Below are positions 7,738-16,669 of a stretch of DNA of 64,000 nt, one piece after another (positions within the stretch are counted from its first letter, which is position 1; every line of letters begins with the position of its first letter). The notes under the pieces were generated by a model. The model was not told the DNA's origin and searched no databases. It saw only the letters and a list, made by a program, of their open reading frames with translations. Location: positions 248,001 through 312,000 of the forward strand of contig CAVRIV010000002.1 in NCBI GenBank assembly GCA_963721335.1. Direction: 5' to 3'. The translations under genes were made by a program, and so were the position numbers. This stretch comes from CAVXDY01 sp963721335. GTDB taxonomy: Bacteria > Actinomycetota > Thermoleophilia > Miltoncostaeales > Miltoncostaeaceae.

Positions 7738-8745
7738 TCAAGGGCGTCCGCGAGACGGCACGACAAGTCTCTCTGTAACGGGCTCGGCAGGCGTGCCAGT
7801 CAGGCTGCGTATCGGGCGAAACCAATCCACCGTGCGCCTCACGGCCTCCGGATGCGGCGTCGGCTCGAAGGGGCCGAACGCGCCCTGGAACTTCGACGCG
7901 TCCGAGACGAAGGGTCGCGTGAACTGGTAGAGCGTCTCGTCGAGCTCGCGCAGGAGGGGGTTGAACAGGCCCGCGATCCTGATCATCGGCCGCGACGCGA
8001 CGCCGATCTTCGCGGGGTGCCCGGCCGCCTCGAACACGAGCGCGAGGAACTGCCGGCCGGTGAGAGGCTCCGCGGCCGGCAGGTGCCAGACCTGGCCGTC
8101 GGCCTCGTCGCGCTCGCCCAGCGTCACGAGAGCTCGGGCCATGTCCTCCAGGTAGTTGAGCGTGTGCAGCTGGTCGAGCGAGCCGAGCCAGCGCGTCCGC
8201 TTGCCGCGCAGCGCCGGCTTCATGACGTTGTCCCCGGCGGTCGAGGCGGTGCCGCGCGGGCCGTAGTAGTCGGACGAGCGACCGATCGTGACTCGCAGTC
8301 TCCCGTCGGCGTGCGCGCGCAGGAGCACGTCGGCCATCTCGATGCGCGTACGGCCCTTCTTGCCGTGCGCGCGCTGCGGCGTCTGCTCGGTCATCGGGCC
8401 GTCGGGCGGCCCGTACACGTAGAGGTTGTCCGCGAACACGAGCTTCGCGCCCGCCGCCGCCGCGCCGTCGAGGATGGCTTGGGTCATCGGCGGGAACAGC
8501 TCAGGCCACTTCGTGTAGGGAGGCTGCGCGCAGTGGTAGACGACGGCCGCACCCTCGCAGGCTCGCCGGGCGCCCTCCGTCGTGCCGACGTCCGCCGCCA
8601 CCTGCTCGACGCCTTCCGGGGCGTCCGCCGTGCCGCCGCGCGTCACCGCCCGCACCCGCAGTCCACGGGCCGCGAGCTCCCGGACGACTGCCGAGCCGGT
8701 GCCACCCGCGGCCCCCACGACGACATGATCGACGGCGACGGCCAC
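7738..8745 (-). CDS. NAD(P)-dependent epimerase/dehydratase-like SDR protein
   Basis: A 335-residue Rossmann protein starting at GTG 8745. The N-terminal nucleotide-binding motif is GAAGGTG, as in atypical/extended short-chain dehydrogenases. NLYVYGP and SSDYYGPRG occupy the positions around the catalytic-site region, but the classic YxxxK is not clearly kept, so catalytic status is uncertain. Substrate is not deducible. It lies 50 bases upstream of the glycosyltransferase on the same strand. No strong ribosome-binding site precedes the start. Confidence 0.75.
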   Translation of the reverse strand: MAVAVDHVVVGAAGGTGSAVVRELAARGLRVRAVTRGGTADAPEGVEQVAADVGTTEGARRACEGAAVVYHCAQPPYTKWPELFPPMTQAILDGAAAAGAKLVFADNLYVYGPPDGPMTEQTPQRAHGKKGRTRIEMADVLLRAHADGRLRVTIGRSSDYYGPRGTASTAGDNVMKPALRGKRTRWLGSLDQLHTLNYLEDMARALVTLGERDEADGQVWHLPAAEPLTGRQFLALVFEAAGHPAKIGVASRPMIRIAGLFNPLLRELDETLYQFTRPFVSDASKFQGAFGPFEPTPHPEAVRRTVDWFRPIRSLTGTPAEPVTERLVVPSRGRP

Positions 8746-8877
8746 GGCACGAGCCTAGCCCGCATGACCGCCCTGGGCGCCCACGACGGACGCATCGGCC
8801 CGGCGTGCACGAGCGTCAACTCATGTCTCTCACCCTCGTGCCGATGCTCTACCTACGGCCTCGACCTAAAGGTCCCG

Positions 8878-9805
8878 ATGGGTGAGCAGCCAGGCGCAGT
8901 CGTCGCTCCAATGACGCCGTCAACGGACTCGCTCCCGCACGTTCTGATCTCCGACCCCAACCCGGTCGGGCGATCGAGGGTCTCTGAGATCCTGCACGCC
9001 AACGGCATCCCGGCCGACACGGCTGAGACCGCTCAACAGGTCCTCGCAGCCACCGAGGCCGACACGGTCCTCCTGTCACTCGACGGATCCACCGAGGAGA
9101 AGCTCGAGCTGATTCGGAAGCTGCGGGATCTCGGGCCTCGTCGGCCCGCGATCGTCGTGATGAGCGGGCAGAGCAACGCGCTCCTGCCGCGCGCCCTCGA
9201 CGTCGGCGCCGACGACTATCTCATCACCCCGGCCCGGCCCGAGGAGCTGGTCGCGCGGCTCAGGGTCGTCGCCGATCGGCGGCGGCTGGAGGCCGAGCAC
9301 GCGATGGCGAGGACCGATCCGCTCACCGGCCTCCTCAACCTTGGCGCCTTCCATCAGAGGCTCGAGGAGGAGCTCAAGCGCTCGGCCCGTCATGGCCGCC
9401 CCCTGAGCCTCGCCGTGCTGGACATCGACCATCTCAAGCGCGTCAACGAGCGCTACGGACGGCGCGCGCGGCGACAAGGCCCTCGGGGCGGTCGCCGATC
9501 TCGCGCGATCCCACGCACGGGAGACCGACGTCGTCGGCCGGGTCGGAGGCGGGCAGTTGGCGTGGCTGATGCCCGAGACCGACCTGGCCGGGGCGGCGCT
9601 TGCCGCGGAGCGCCTGCGCTCCTTCATCGCGGCGACGCCGACGTGCGGAGGCCGGGTCACCGCCTCCCTCGGCGTCGCGGAGCTGGAAGCCGACGGGCCC
9701 GGGGGGGATCTCTTCGCATCGGCCGACGCGGCGATGCATCTCGCCAAGGAGGCCGGCCGCAACTGCGTCACGGTCTCGCGGGCGGGGGCGCCTGCGCCCC
9801 AGTAG
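8878..9805 (+). CDS. Receiver-GGDEF protein with degenerate key motifs, one frame break
   Basis: The reading begins at ATG 8878 (AAAGGT upstream; a second in-frame ATG is at 8911). Residues about 20-135 form a response-regulator receiver fold, but the phosphoacceptor position reads VLLSLD, with Ser where Asp is expected, and the usual KP motif reads TPARP. A GGDEF-type domain follows (ARTDPLTGLLNLGAFHQRL). Near 9460-9470 the frame shifts by one and the domain continues to the TAG at 9805 (WLMPETDLAGAALAAERLR, VTASLGVAE). The signature itself reads GGGQL in place of GG(D/E)EF. Both changes suggest a phosphorylation-independent, non-catalytic signalling protein. Confidence 0.75.
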
Positions 9806-9827
9806 GGCGGGCGCGAGCGCACGGGGG

Positions 9828-11234
9828 CTAGGCGGGAGGCGTCTCGGCCACCGGGGGGTCGTCGCGCACCTTGGCGATCCGCCAGGGCACGTCGGGGGAG
9901 CCGTCGAGCGCGAGCGTCCAGGTGCCGTCGAAGCGGGTGGTGTCGTCCTTCGACCCCGCGACGAGGGTGAGCGTGTTGCGGTCCTCGACGTAGCGGACGC
10001 CCTCGAGCTCCATGTGGAGCGTCACCGTGGCGGGCGTCGCCTCGGTGTCGAGGTCCACGAAGGTGACCCTGCGGACGACCGGCGCGCGCACCACGAGGCG
10101 CAGGTCCCGCCCCGGGCTCGGCGGGTAGAGCAGCTCGTCCAGCAGCGCCGGCTGGGCCAGGTGCGCGAACGCCGTGTCGTCGCCGTCGACCGCCTCGGCC
10201 CAGGCGGCCACGCCGCGACGGACCGCGGCCTCGATGATGTCGGGGTCGAAGCGCTGGTCGTTGAGCGACATGTCGCGCGCCTTCTGGATGGCGCTCCCGG
10301 CGTCGTCGTCGTCCACGTCGCCGGGGTGTACGCCCTCCGGGAGCGCGTCCGCCACCGCCGCCTCCACGCGCGCCCGGTCGGTCAGGCGGGCGTCCTCGGC
10401 CGGATCGGCCTCCATCGGGGCCTCGAGCTGGTGCGCACCCTCCTCGTCCTGCTCGATCGAGAGCAGCGTCCAGCGTCCGTTGCGCTTTCCCAGCGTCCAG
10501 TACTCGCGCAGGTACGTCTCGCCGCTCGTGTTGCCCGTGTGGTTGATGCGCTCGCCGCCGCTGTCGAGGACGTAGTCGTCGAGCGTCGCCGAGACCCGGA
10601 CGACGCAGCGGTCCTCCGCGTCCTCGGGGCGGTTGGTGATGCCCACGTACTCGACCTCGCTCGAGCGCACGGCGACGTGGTTGTGCCAGCCCTTGGACGC
10701 GAAGTCCTCCAGGCGAAGCCGCCACTCGGCCATGAGGTCCGGCGCGACGCGGGCCGCCAGCGCCTCGCGGTCGTCGCGGTCCCACGCCTCCTGGATCTGG
10801 GTGAAGAGCTCCTGGGCCTCGGTGCGCACGCGGTCGGCCTCGAAGGCGGGATCGTCCTCGGCGGCGACGAGCGCGGTGCGGTCGACCTCCTCGCGGCGCC
10901 GTTTCCGTCGGGCGGCCGTCGCGCGGTCGCGCGCCCTCGCATAGGCCCGGCTCCAGGTCTTCTTCCGTCTCTCCTGGACCGCGCTGAAGATCAGCACGGC
11001 GGCCACGCCGCCGAACAGCACGAGGAAGCCGGTGCCCGAGATGCCCCCGCCCCCGCCGGAGCCGCCTCCCCCGCCGAAGCCGCCCCCGCCTCCGCCTCCA
11101 CCCCCGCCGCCGCCCCCGCCGCCCCCGAACCCGCCGCTGCCGCCGCCCGCGGCGGCGAAGGCGCTCGCCGCCTGGACGGCCAGCCCCAGGAGGGCGGCAA
11201 GGAGGACGAGGATCCGGCGGCGCGGCGGGCTCAC
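9828..11234 (-). CDS. Tim44-like domain protein with signal peptide, polyglycine segment and TM helix
   Basis: The 468-residue product has a signal peptide (1-28), a segment of about 40 residues made almost only of glycine with two Phe (including about sixteen consecutive Gly), a membrane helix (about 68-85), a basic stretch, and then two segments resembling the Tim44-like (NTF2-fold) domain (about 115-280 and 325-465; EVEYVGITNRPEDAEDRC and REYWTLGKRNGRWTLLSIEQ). Bacterial proteins of this layout are common but uncharacterised. It converges on the REC-GGDEF gene with 22 bases between stops, and is divergent from the DUF2254 gene. Confidence 0.8.
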   Translation of the reverse strand: MSPPRRRILVLLAALLGLAVQAASAFAAAGGGSGGFGGGGGGGGGGGGGGGGFGGGGGSGGGGGISGTGFLVLFGGVAAVLIFSAVQERRKKTWSRAYARARDRATAARRKRRREEVDRTALVAAEDDPAFEADRVRTEAQELFTQIQEAWDRDDREALAARVAPDLMAEWRLRLEDFASKGWHNHVAVRSSEVEYVGITNRPEDAEDRCVVRVSATLDDYVLDSGGERINHTGNTSGETYLREYWTLGKRNGRWTLLSIEQDEEGAHQLEAPMEADPAEDARLTDRARVEAAVADALPEGVHPGDVDDDDAGSAIQKARDMSLNDQRFDPDIIEAAVRRGVAAWAEAVDGDDTAFAHLAQPALLDELLYPPSPGRDLRLVVRAPVVRRVTFVDLDTEATPATVTLHMELEGVRYVEDRNTLTLVAGSKDDTTRFDGTWTLALDGSPDVPWRIAKVRDDPPVAETPPA

Positions 11235-11314
11235 CCGTCGAGGGTACCGGGGAAACTCATCCGATCGGGGTGATGCCGCCTCGTCGGGCCACGGCGTAGC
11301 GTCGAGAGTGGACG

Positions 11315-12616
11315 ATGACCTGGAGTCGCCGCTTCCGCACCCGCCAGAGCATCAGGGGCAGCCTCTGGGTCCTGCCGCTGGTGGCGGCCCTGCTGGGGGC
11401 GCTGCTCGCCGGGCTCGCCGCGCAGTTCCAGGACGCGCTGTCGGCGCCCTCGGGCTGGGGCTACTCGTCGGGCACGGCGCAGACCGTGCTGACCACCATC
11501 GTCGCATCGGCCGTCGGCCTCACGGGCTTCGTCGTGACGGTGAGCGTGCTGGTGGTCCAGATGGCCACCGGCACGTTCTCGCCCCGGTACATGAGGCTCT
11601 GGTTCCGCGACCGCGCCCTCCGGGGTGTTCTCGCGGTCAGCGTGGGGACGGTCACGTTCTCGTTCTCGCTGCTGCGCCGCATCGAGGCCGACCAGGTGCC
11701 CGACCTCGCGGTCACCTTCGCCGGGTTCCTCCTGGGAGCCACGCTCGTTCTCTTCCTCGTCTTCTTCGACCGGGTGCTCCACCGCTTGCGGCCGGTGAAG
11801 GTCGCGGCGCTCGTCGCGCGGGCCGGACGCGAGACGATGAGGAGGGCGGCCGGGGACGCGACGGCCTCCCGCGGGCGCGCCACGGACGAGGAGACCCGGG
11901 CGCTCGCCGACGCGCCCCCGCCGCTCGTCGTCCGCAGCGAGCACGCCGGCGCGATCCAGGCCGTCCATCACGGCGGCTTCGTGCGCTGGGCGGGCGAGGC
12001 CGGCTGCGTCGTGGTCCTCGAGCACGCCGTTGGGGACTTCGTGTCGTCGGGCGAGGTCCTCATCGAGGTCCACGGCCCGGTCGCCGATCCGCAGACCGCC
12101 GAGCGCCGGCTGCGCGGCATGGTGGCGCTCGGCGTCGAGCGCACCCTCGAGCAGGACCCGGCCTTCGCGATGAGGATCCTGGTGGACATCGCGATCAGGG
12201 CGCTGTCGCCCGCGGTCAACGACCCCACGACCGCCGTCCAGGTGACGGGCTACCTCGAGGACCTGCTCGCGGCGATCGGCCGCACGCCGGACCTCGGGGA
12301 GAGCCTGGCGTACCGCGACCAGGCGGGGGCGCTCCGCATGGTGATCCCCGGTCAGCGCTGGGAGGACCTCCTGGCCCTCGGGGTCACCGAGATCCGACAG
12401 TACGGCGCGCCGTCGATCCAGGTCATGCGCAGGCTCCGCGCGGCCCTGGAGGCGCTGCGCGAGACCGTGCTCCCTGACTACGCGCCCGCGGTCGGGGCCG
12501 AGCTGGCGCGGCTCGATCGCACCGTGGAGACGAGCTTCGGGGCGTCGCCCGACGCCGACCGCGCGAGGGTGCCGGACCGCCAGGGCATCGGCGGCTCGCC
12601 GCGGCTGGACCCCTGA
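11315..12616 (+). CDS. DUF2254 membrane protein
   Basis: The 433-residue protein matches the DUF2254 pattern: four membrane helices in the first half (about 20-40, 60-85, 105-125, 130-150), with TVSVLVVQMATGTFSPRYMR immediately after the second, and a soluble C-terminal half containing DIAIRALSPAVNDPTTAVQV. That last motif is strongly conserved in the family. Function is unknown. It starts at ATG 11315, 80 bases from the divergent Tim44-like gene, and converges on the multicopper oxidase gene with a gap of only 16 bases. Confidence 0.88.
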   Translation: MTWSRRFRTRQSIRGSLWVLPLVAALLGALLAGLAAQFQDALSAPSGWGYSSGTAQTVLTTIVASAVGLTGFVVTVSVLVVQMATGTFSPRYMRLWFRDRALRGVLAVSVGTVTFSFSLLRRIEADQVPDLAVTFAGFLLGATLVLFLVFFDRVLHRLRPVKVAALVARAGRETMRRAAGDATASRGRATDEETRALADAPPPLVVRSEHAGAIQAVHHGGFVRWAGEAGCVVVLEHAVGDFVSSGEVLIEVHGPVADPQTAERRLRGMVALGVERTLEQDPAFAMRILVDIAIRALSPAVNDPTTAVQVTGYLEDLLAAIGRTPDLGESLAYRDQAGALRMVIPGQRWEDLLALGVTEIRQYGAPSIQVMRRLRAALEALRETVLPDYAPAVGAELARLDRTVETSFGASPDADRARVPDRQGIGGSPRLDP

Positions 12617-12632
12617 CCCGGCTCGGCCGCGG

Positions 12633-14272
12633 CTAGGGATCCACGTTGAAGCTGAACATCATGCCGCCCTCGTGGTGCTCGGCGATGTGGCAGTGGGCCA
12701 TCCACAGACCGGGGTTGGTGACGTCCAGCAGGATGTCCACCGTCTCGCCGGTGCGCACGAGGACGGTGTCCTTCCAGACGAGGTTCGGCTCCACCTGGTC
12801 GTCCCGGCGAAGGATGAGAAAGCGCCCGGCGCCGTGGACGTGGAACGGGTGGTGCATCGGGTGGTCGGAGTCCATCTCGTTGACCAGGCGGATCTTCACC
12901 CGGTCCCCGACCCGGAAGCGCCAGTCGATCGCGGCGTTCTCCGCGCCGCTCGCGCGGTCGATGATCTTCCAGCGCATGTTGGCCGGCGTGGTCATCCGGT
13001 TGACCTCGACCATGTCGTCCTCCCACTCGATGCCCCCCGCCGCGCCATGGGCGTGCTCGTGCTCCGGCTCGTGCTGGTGATCGTGGTGCTGCTCGGCGTC
13101 GTCGCTCACTGCCCGGTCCGCGAGCGCCGTCGGCATCAGCTTCATCCCGCACGTCGGGCAGTGGCCCGGCTCCTGCCTCACGACCTCGGGGTGCATCGGG
13201 CAGGTGAAGACGACCTCGCCCTCCGGGGTGCCCATGTCCATCTCCGCCACGAAAGCGACGGTCTTGTCCGGCTCGGCGTCGAGCTCTGACGCCAGCCGTC
13301 CGCGCACGTCCGCGAGCTCCGGGTCGCTGCGCAGCTCCTCGAACGCCGGTGCGAGCGACGGCGTCGCGCGCTCCTCGGCCACGCTGATGGCCGCCAGCCG
13401 GTAGGAGCGGTCGGGGGTGTGGTGCTCGAGCGCGTGCTCACCGGGCTGGTCGAAGAGCACGTCGAGCACCGCCCGCTCCGAGGGCGCGAGCAGGACTCGC
13501 TCGACGAGCTCCTCGTGCTCGTAGCGCCCGCTGTCTCCGCCCACGAGCTTGATTCGCGCGCCCGCGATCCCGACGTTGAACACCCGGGTGTTGGCGGTGT
13601 TCGTCAGATAGAGGCGCACCACCTCGTCCCGGCGGGCGTCGAGCCTGAGGTCCGTCTGCCCGCCGACCAGCATCACGTTGCCGAACCGCCCCATCGCGGT
13701 GTGGGTGCTCTCGGACACGGCGGAAGGGCGCGATCCGGCCGTCCTCCACCAGCACGTCGTCGAGGGTGAGCAGCACCTCGCGGTGCACCGGGCCCCAGTA
13801 GCCGGGATCGGCGGGGACGACGAGGATGTTCCCGTAGAGGCCCATCTCCTGCCCGTAGTCCTCGCGGATGTGCGGGTGGTACCAGTAGACGCCGGGGTCG
13901 GGGAACTCGATGCGATAGGTGAACGTCTCTCCGAGACGGATCGGCGCCTGCGTCTCGTGCGTGCCGTCGTAGCGGTTGTCGAGGCGCAGCGCCGTGCCAA
14001 TGCACCGTCGCGTCCAGGTCGGCGTCGTTGGTCACGTTGACGACGATCTCCGACCCCTCGCGCACCCTCAGGGTCGGGCCCGGTATCGAGCCGTTGTAGG
14101 CCAGCATGCGCACGATCGCATCGTCGAGCCGCTTGGCGACGGGGGCGATCCGCAGGTCGAACGCGTCGTCCCCCGACACGTCGACAACCCATGAGCCGAC
14201 CGCCTCGGGGAGACCGGCGGCCTCCGTCGAGAAGATCCTCTCGCGGGAGTGGTCGTCCCCGTGCTCGTGCAT
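12633..14272 (-). CDS. Multicopper oxidase with inserted heavy-metal-binding domain, two frame breaks
   Basis: Start ATG 14272 has a strong AGGAGGT seven bases upstream. Three frames must be joined (breaks near 13995 and 13725) to give about 546 residues. The copper motifs are all present: HWHG, WYHPHIREDYGQEMGLYG, HPFHVHG and HCHIAEHHEGGMM, so type 1, 2 and 3 copper sites are predicted intact. Between the middle and last cupredoxin domains lies a domain of about 35 residues, FTCPMHPEVV...CPTCGMKLMP, matching the heavy-metal-binding (HMBD, YHS-like) domain of copper pumps, followed by a His/Glu-rich linker. It probably oxidises Cu(I) or organic substrates; no signal peptide is visible. It is only 3 bases downstream of the flavoprotein gene. 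Confidence 0.85.
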
Positions 14273-14275
14273 CGT

Positions 14276-15319
14276 TCAGACCTCCTGAGTAGAGCCGTCG
14301 ATCCGTCCGGCGATGAACTCGGCGTCGTCCTTGACCCAGCCCAGCAGTGCCGACCCGCGCGTGTGCTGCCACGTGAGGCCGAGGAAGTACAGGCCGGGCA
14401 CGTCCGTGACCCCTCGGCGGTGGCGGACGCGACCCTCGGAATCGACGACGGGAAGCCCGATCCACGAATAGTCGGAGCGGTATCCGGTCGCCCAGATCAC
14501 GGCATCGACGTCGAGCTCGCTGCCGTCGGCGAAGCGGAGCGTCCGTCCCGAGGCGCCGACCACCCGCGGCTTCAGCCCGACGCCATGGCGACGCCTCAGC
14601 TCGCGAGGGCTCGAGCCGATGAGCGTGTCGCGGTGCCGGGCCCGGCGGCCGATGCGGGAGTCGACCGTCTTCGCGAGCAGGCCGAGCTTCGTCAGCCACC
14701 AGAAGATGTCGCGCCCGAGCAGCTTCTGCGGCAGCGGCGTCTGGCGGGAGCCGACGGCCAGCTCGACCCGGTGCGTCGCCGACAGCTCCTTGGCGAGCTG
14801 GAAGCCGGTGTTGCCCCCGCCGACGACGAGGACGCGACCCCCGGGCGGCAGATCGCTCGGCGCGCGGTAGTCGGCGCTGTGGATCTGGACGACCTCCGGC
14901 GCGAGCCGGCCGGCGAGCCCCGGCGTGTTCGGCACCTGGAACGGGCCGGTGGCGACCACCACCTGGTCCGCCTCGATGCGCCGGCCGTCGAGCTCCACGA
15001 CGAAGGTGCCGTCCCTCGTCGTCAGCGACCGAACCGCGCTGTTGAGCTCGACGGGGAGCTCGAACGTCTGCGCGTAGCGCTCGAGGTAGGCGACCACCTC
15101 GTCGCGCGTCGGATGCCCATCGGGGTCGCCCGGGAAGGCCAGTCCCGGCAGACCGTCATAGCGGCGCGGCGTGAACAGGGTGAGCGAGTCCCAGCGGGTC
15201 CGCCATGCGGACCCGACCGACTCACCGGCCTCGACGATCACGAACCGGCGACCCTGGCGCCCCAGGAGGTGACCGATCGCCAGGCCCGCCTGCCCGGCAC
15301 CCACCACGACCACATCCAA
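14276..15319 (-). CDS. Flavin-dependent monooxygenase-like oxidoreductase (CzcO/FMO type)
   Basis: The 347-residue protein carries two dinucleotide-binding motifs, VVVGAGQAGLAIG at the N-terminus (FAD) and VLVVGGGNTGFQLA near residue 165 (NADPH), plus ATGYRSDYSW near 295, the ATGY motif of flavin-containing monooxygenases. The likely start is TTG at 15319; no clear Shine-Dalgarno was found, so the start is unsure. Substrate is unknown. Its 3' end contains the ribosome-binding site of the multicopper oxidase gene, so the two are almost surely co-transcribed. Confidence 0.85.
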   Translation of the reverse strand: MDVVVVGAGQAGLAIGHLLGRQGRRFVIVEAGESVGSAWRTRWDSLTLFTPRRYDGLPGLAFPGDPDGHPTRDEVVAYLERYAQTFELPVELNSAVRSLTTRDGTFVVELDGRRIEADQVVVATGPFQVPNTPGLAGRLAPEVVQIHSADYRAPSDLPPGGRVLVVGGGNTGFQLAKELSATHRVELAVGSRQTPLPQKLLGRDIFWWLTKLGLLAKTVDSRIGRRARHRDTLIGSSPRELRRRHGVGLKPRVVGASGRTLRFADGSELDVDAVIWATGYRSDYSWIGLPVVDSEGRVRHRRGVTDVPGLYFLGLTWQHTRGSALLGWVKDDAEFIAGRIDGSTQEV

Positions 15320-15498
15320 GCGTTCGTCAGCGCGATCGGCGGACGTGCTGGTCTCCCGTCCCAGTTTCCGGCCACACGCTCATGTCGACCGTACCCGCTG
15401 GGCCGGCGCCTGAACACACACACGGCCGCATCGCCTGATCCTCCCATCGCGAATGCCGGAGCACGGCCCGCCGGGAGCCGCCGTAAGTACTCTGGGCC

Positions 15499-16659
15499 AT
15501 GGCCGCCGTCGAGCTCCTGACCGACATCGAGCTCCTGACCGACATCGAGGCGCTCGAGAGGCTGGGCCCCGAGTGGGACCGCCTCGCGGTGGAATGCGCC
15601 CGCCCCTGCTCCGCCCCGGCGCTCCTGCTGGCCTGGTGGCGCCATCTGGCTCCCCCCGAGGCCAAGCTCCGGGTGGTCGCCGTGAGGGAGGGGGAACGGC
15701 TGGTGGGCCTGGCGCCCTTCTTCGTCCAGCCGGGCCCGGTCGGACGCGCCCAGGCTCGTCTCCTCGGGACGCCCACGATGCCCCAGCGCTCCTGCATCCT
15801 GGCCGCGGCCGGGCACGAGGCGGCGGTCTGCGCCGCGGCGGCGTCGGCGCTGGGCCGCTCCGATCCCCGCCCGGCGATGCTGATCCTGGAGCGCTTCGAC
15901 GCGGCCGCCACCTGGCCCGTGACGCTGGCGGCCGCGTGGCCGGCGCCCGCGCGCGCCCGCCTGATCCGGGGGCTGCGCGTGCCGGGGCGGGTGCTCTCGA
16001 TGGACGCCGGCTCCTTTCAGGCCTGGCTCGACGGGCGCAGCAGGAACTTCCGCCGGGAGGTTCGCCGGACGGCCCACCGGGTGGAGAAGGCCGGAGGGAG
16101 GGTCGAGCGCGCCGAGGACCCGGCCGCGGCGGCGCGCGCCCTCGACGCCTTCGAGCGCCTGCACGGCGCGCGCTGGGGCGATCGCTCGCGCCTCTGGCGA
16201 CCGGAGACCATGGCGATGCTCCGGGACGCCGCCGAGGAGCTGGTGGGATCGGGGCGCATGCGCCTCTACACCGTCACGGGGACCGAGGGCATCGTCGCCA
16301 CCCTGATCCTGTTCGCCGCGGGCGGTGAGGTCACGGGGTGGAATGGCGGCTGGGATCCCGCCTGGGCTGCGGCGCGGCCGTCGACCGCCCTCGCCCACCG
16401 CGCGATCGCGGACTGCTTCGAGCTCGGTGACCGGCGGCTCGACTGGGGCGAGAACAATCCGATGGCGAAGCTCCGGCTCTCGGACGGAGACGATCCGCTG
16501 GGGTGGGCCACCGTGCTGCCCCGCGACCTCTCCTACCCGCTGGTGCGCGCCGCCACCGTGCCCGCCCGGTTCACCGGGCACGTGCGAATGGCCGTCCGCC
16601 GCCTCCCTGCCCCGGTACACCGGGCGCTGCGCGACGCCCACCGCCGCCTGTCGAGGTGA
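15499..16659 (+). CDS. BioF2/CelD-like GNAT acyltransferase, copy 1
   Basis: A 386-residue protein of the 'GNAT acetyltransferase involved in cellulose biosynthesis' (BioF2-like) class. Family features are SAPALLLAWWRHLAP near residue 38, FQAWLDGRSRNFRREVRR near 175 and the C-terminal WNGGWDPAW and RRLDWGENN. The start ATG 15499 is followed by an exact tandem duplication of 18 bases (GAGCTCCTGACCGACATC), which doubles the residues ELLTDI. It converges on a second, related gene at 16670-17851; a third copy is at 59838. Substrate is unknown, probably cell-envelope polysaccharide. Confidence 0.8.
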   Translation: MAAVELLTDIELLTDIEALERLGPEWDRLAVECARPCSAPALLLAWWRHLAPPEAKLRVVAVREGERLVGLAPFFVQPGPVGRAQARLLGTPTMPQRSCILAAAGHEAAVCAAAASALGRSDPRPAMLILERFDAAATWPVTLAAAWPAPARARLIRGLRVPGRVLSMDAGSFQAWLDGRSRNFRREVRRTAHRVEKAGGRVERAEDPAAAARALDAFERLHGARWGDRSRLWRPETMAMLRDAAEELVGSGRMRLYTVTGTEGIVATLILFAAGGEVTGWNGGWDPAWAAARPSTALAHRAIADCFELGDRRLDWGENNPMAKLRLSDGDDPLGWATVLPRDLSYPLVRAATVPARFTGHVRMAVRRLPAPVHRALRDAHRRLSR

Positions 16660-16669
16660 ACGGCCGCCG

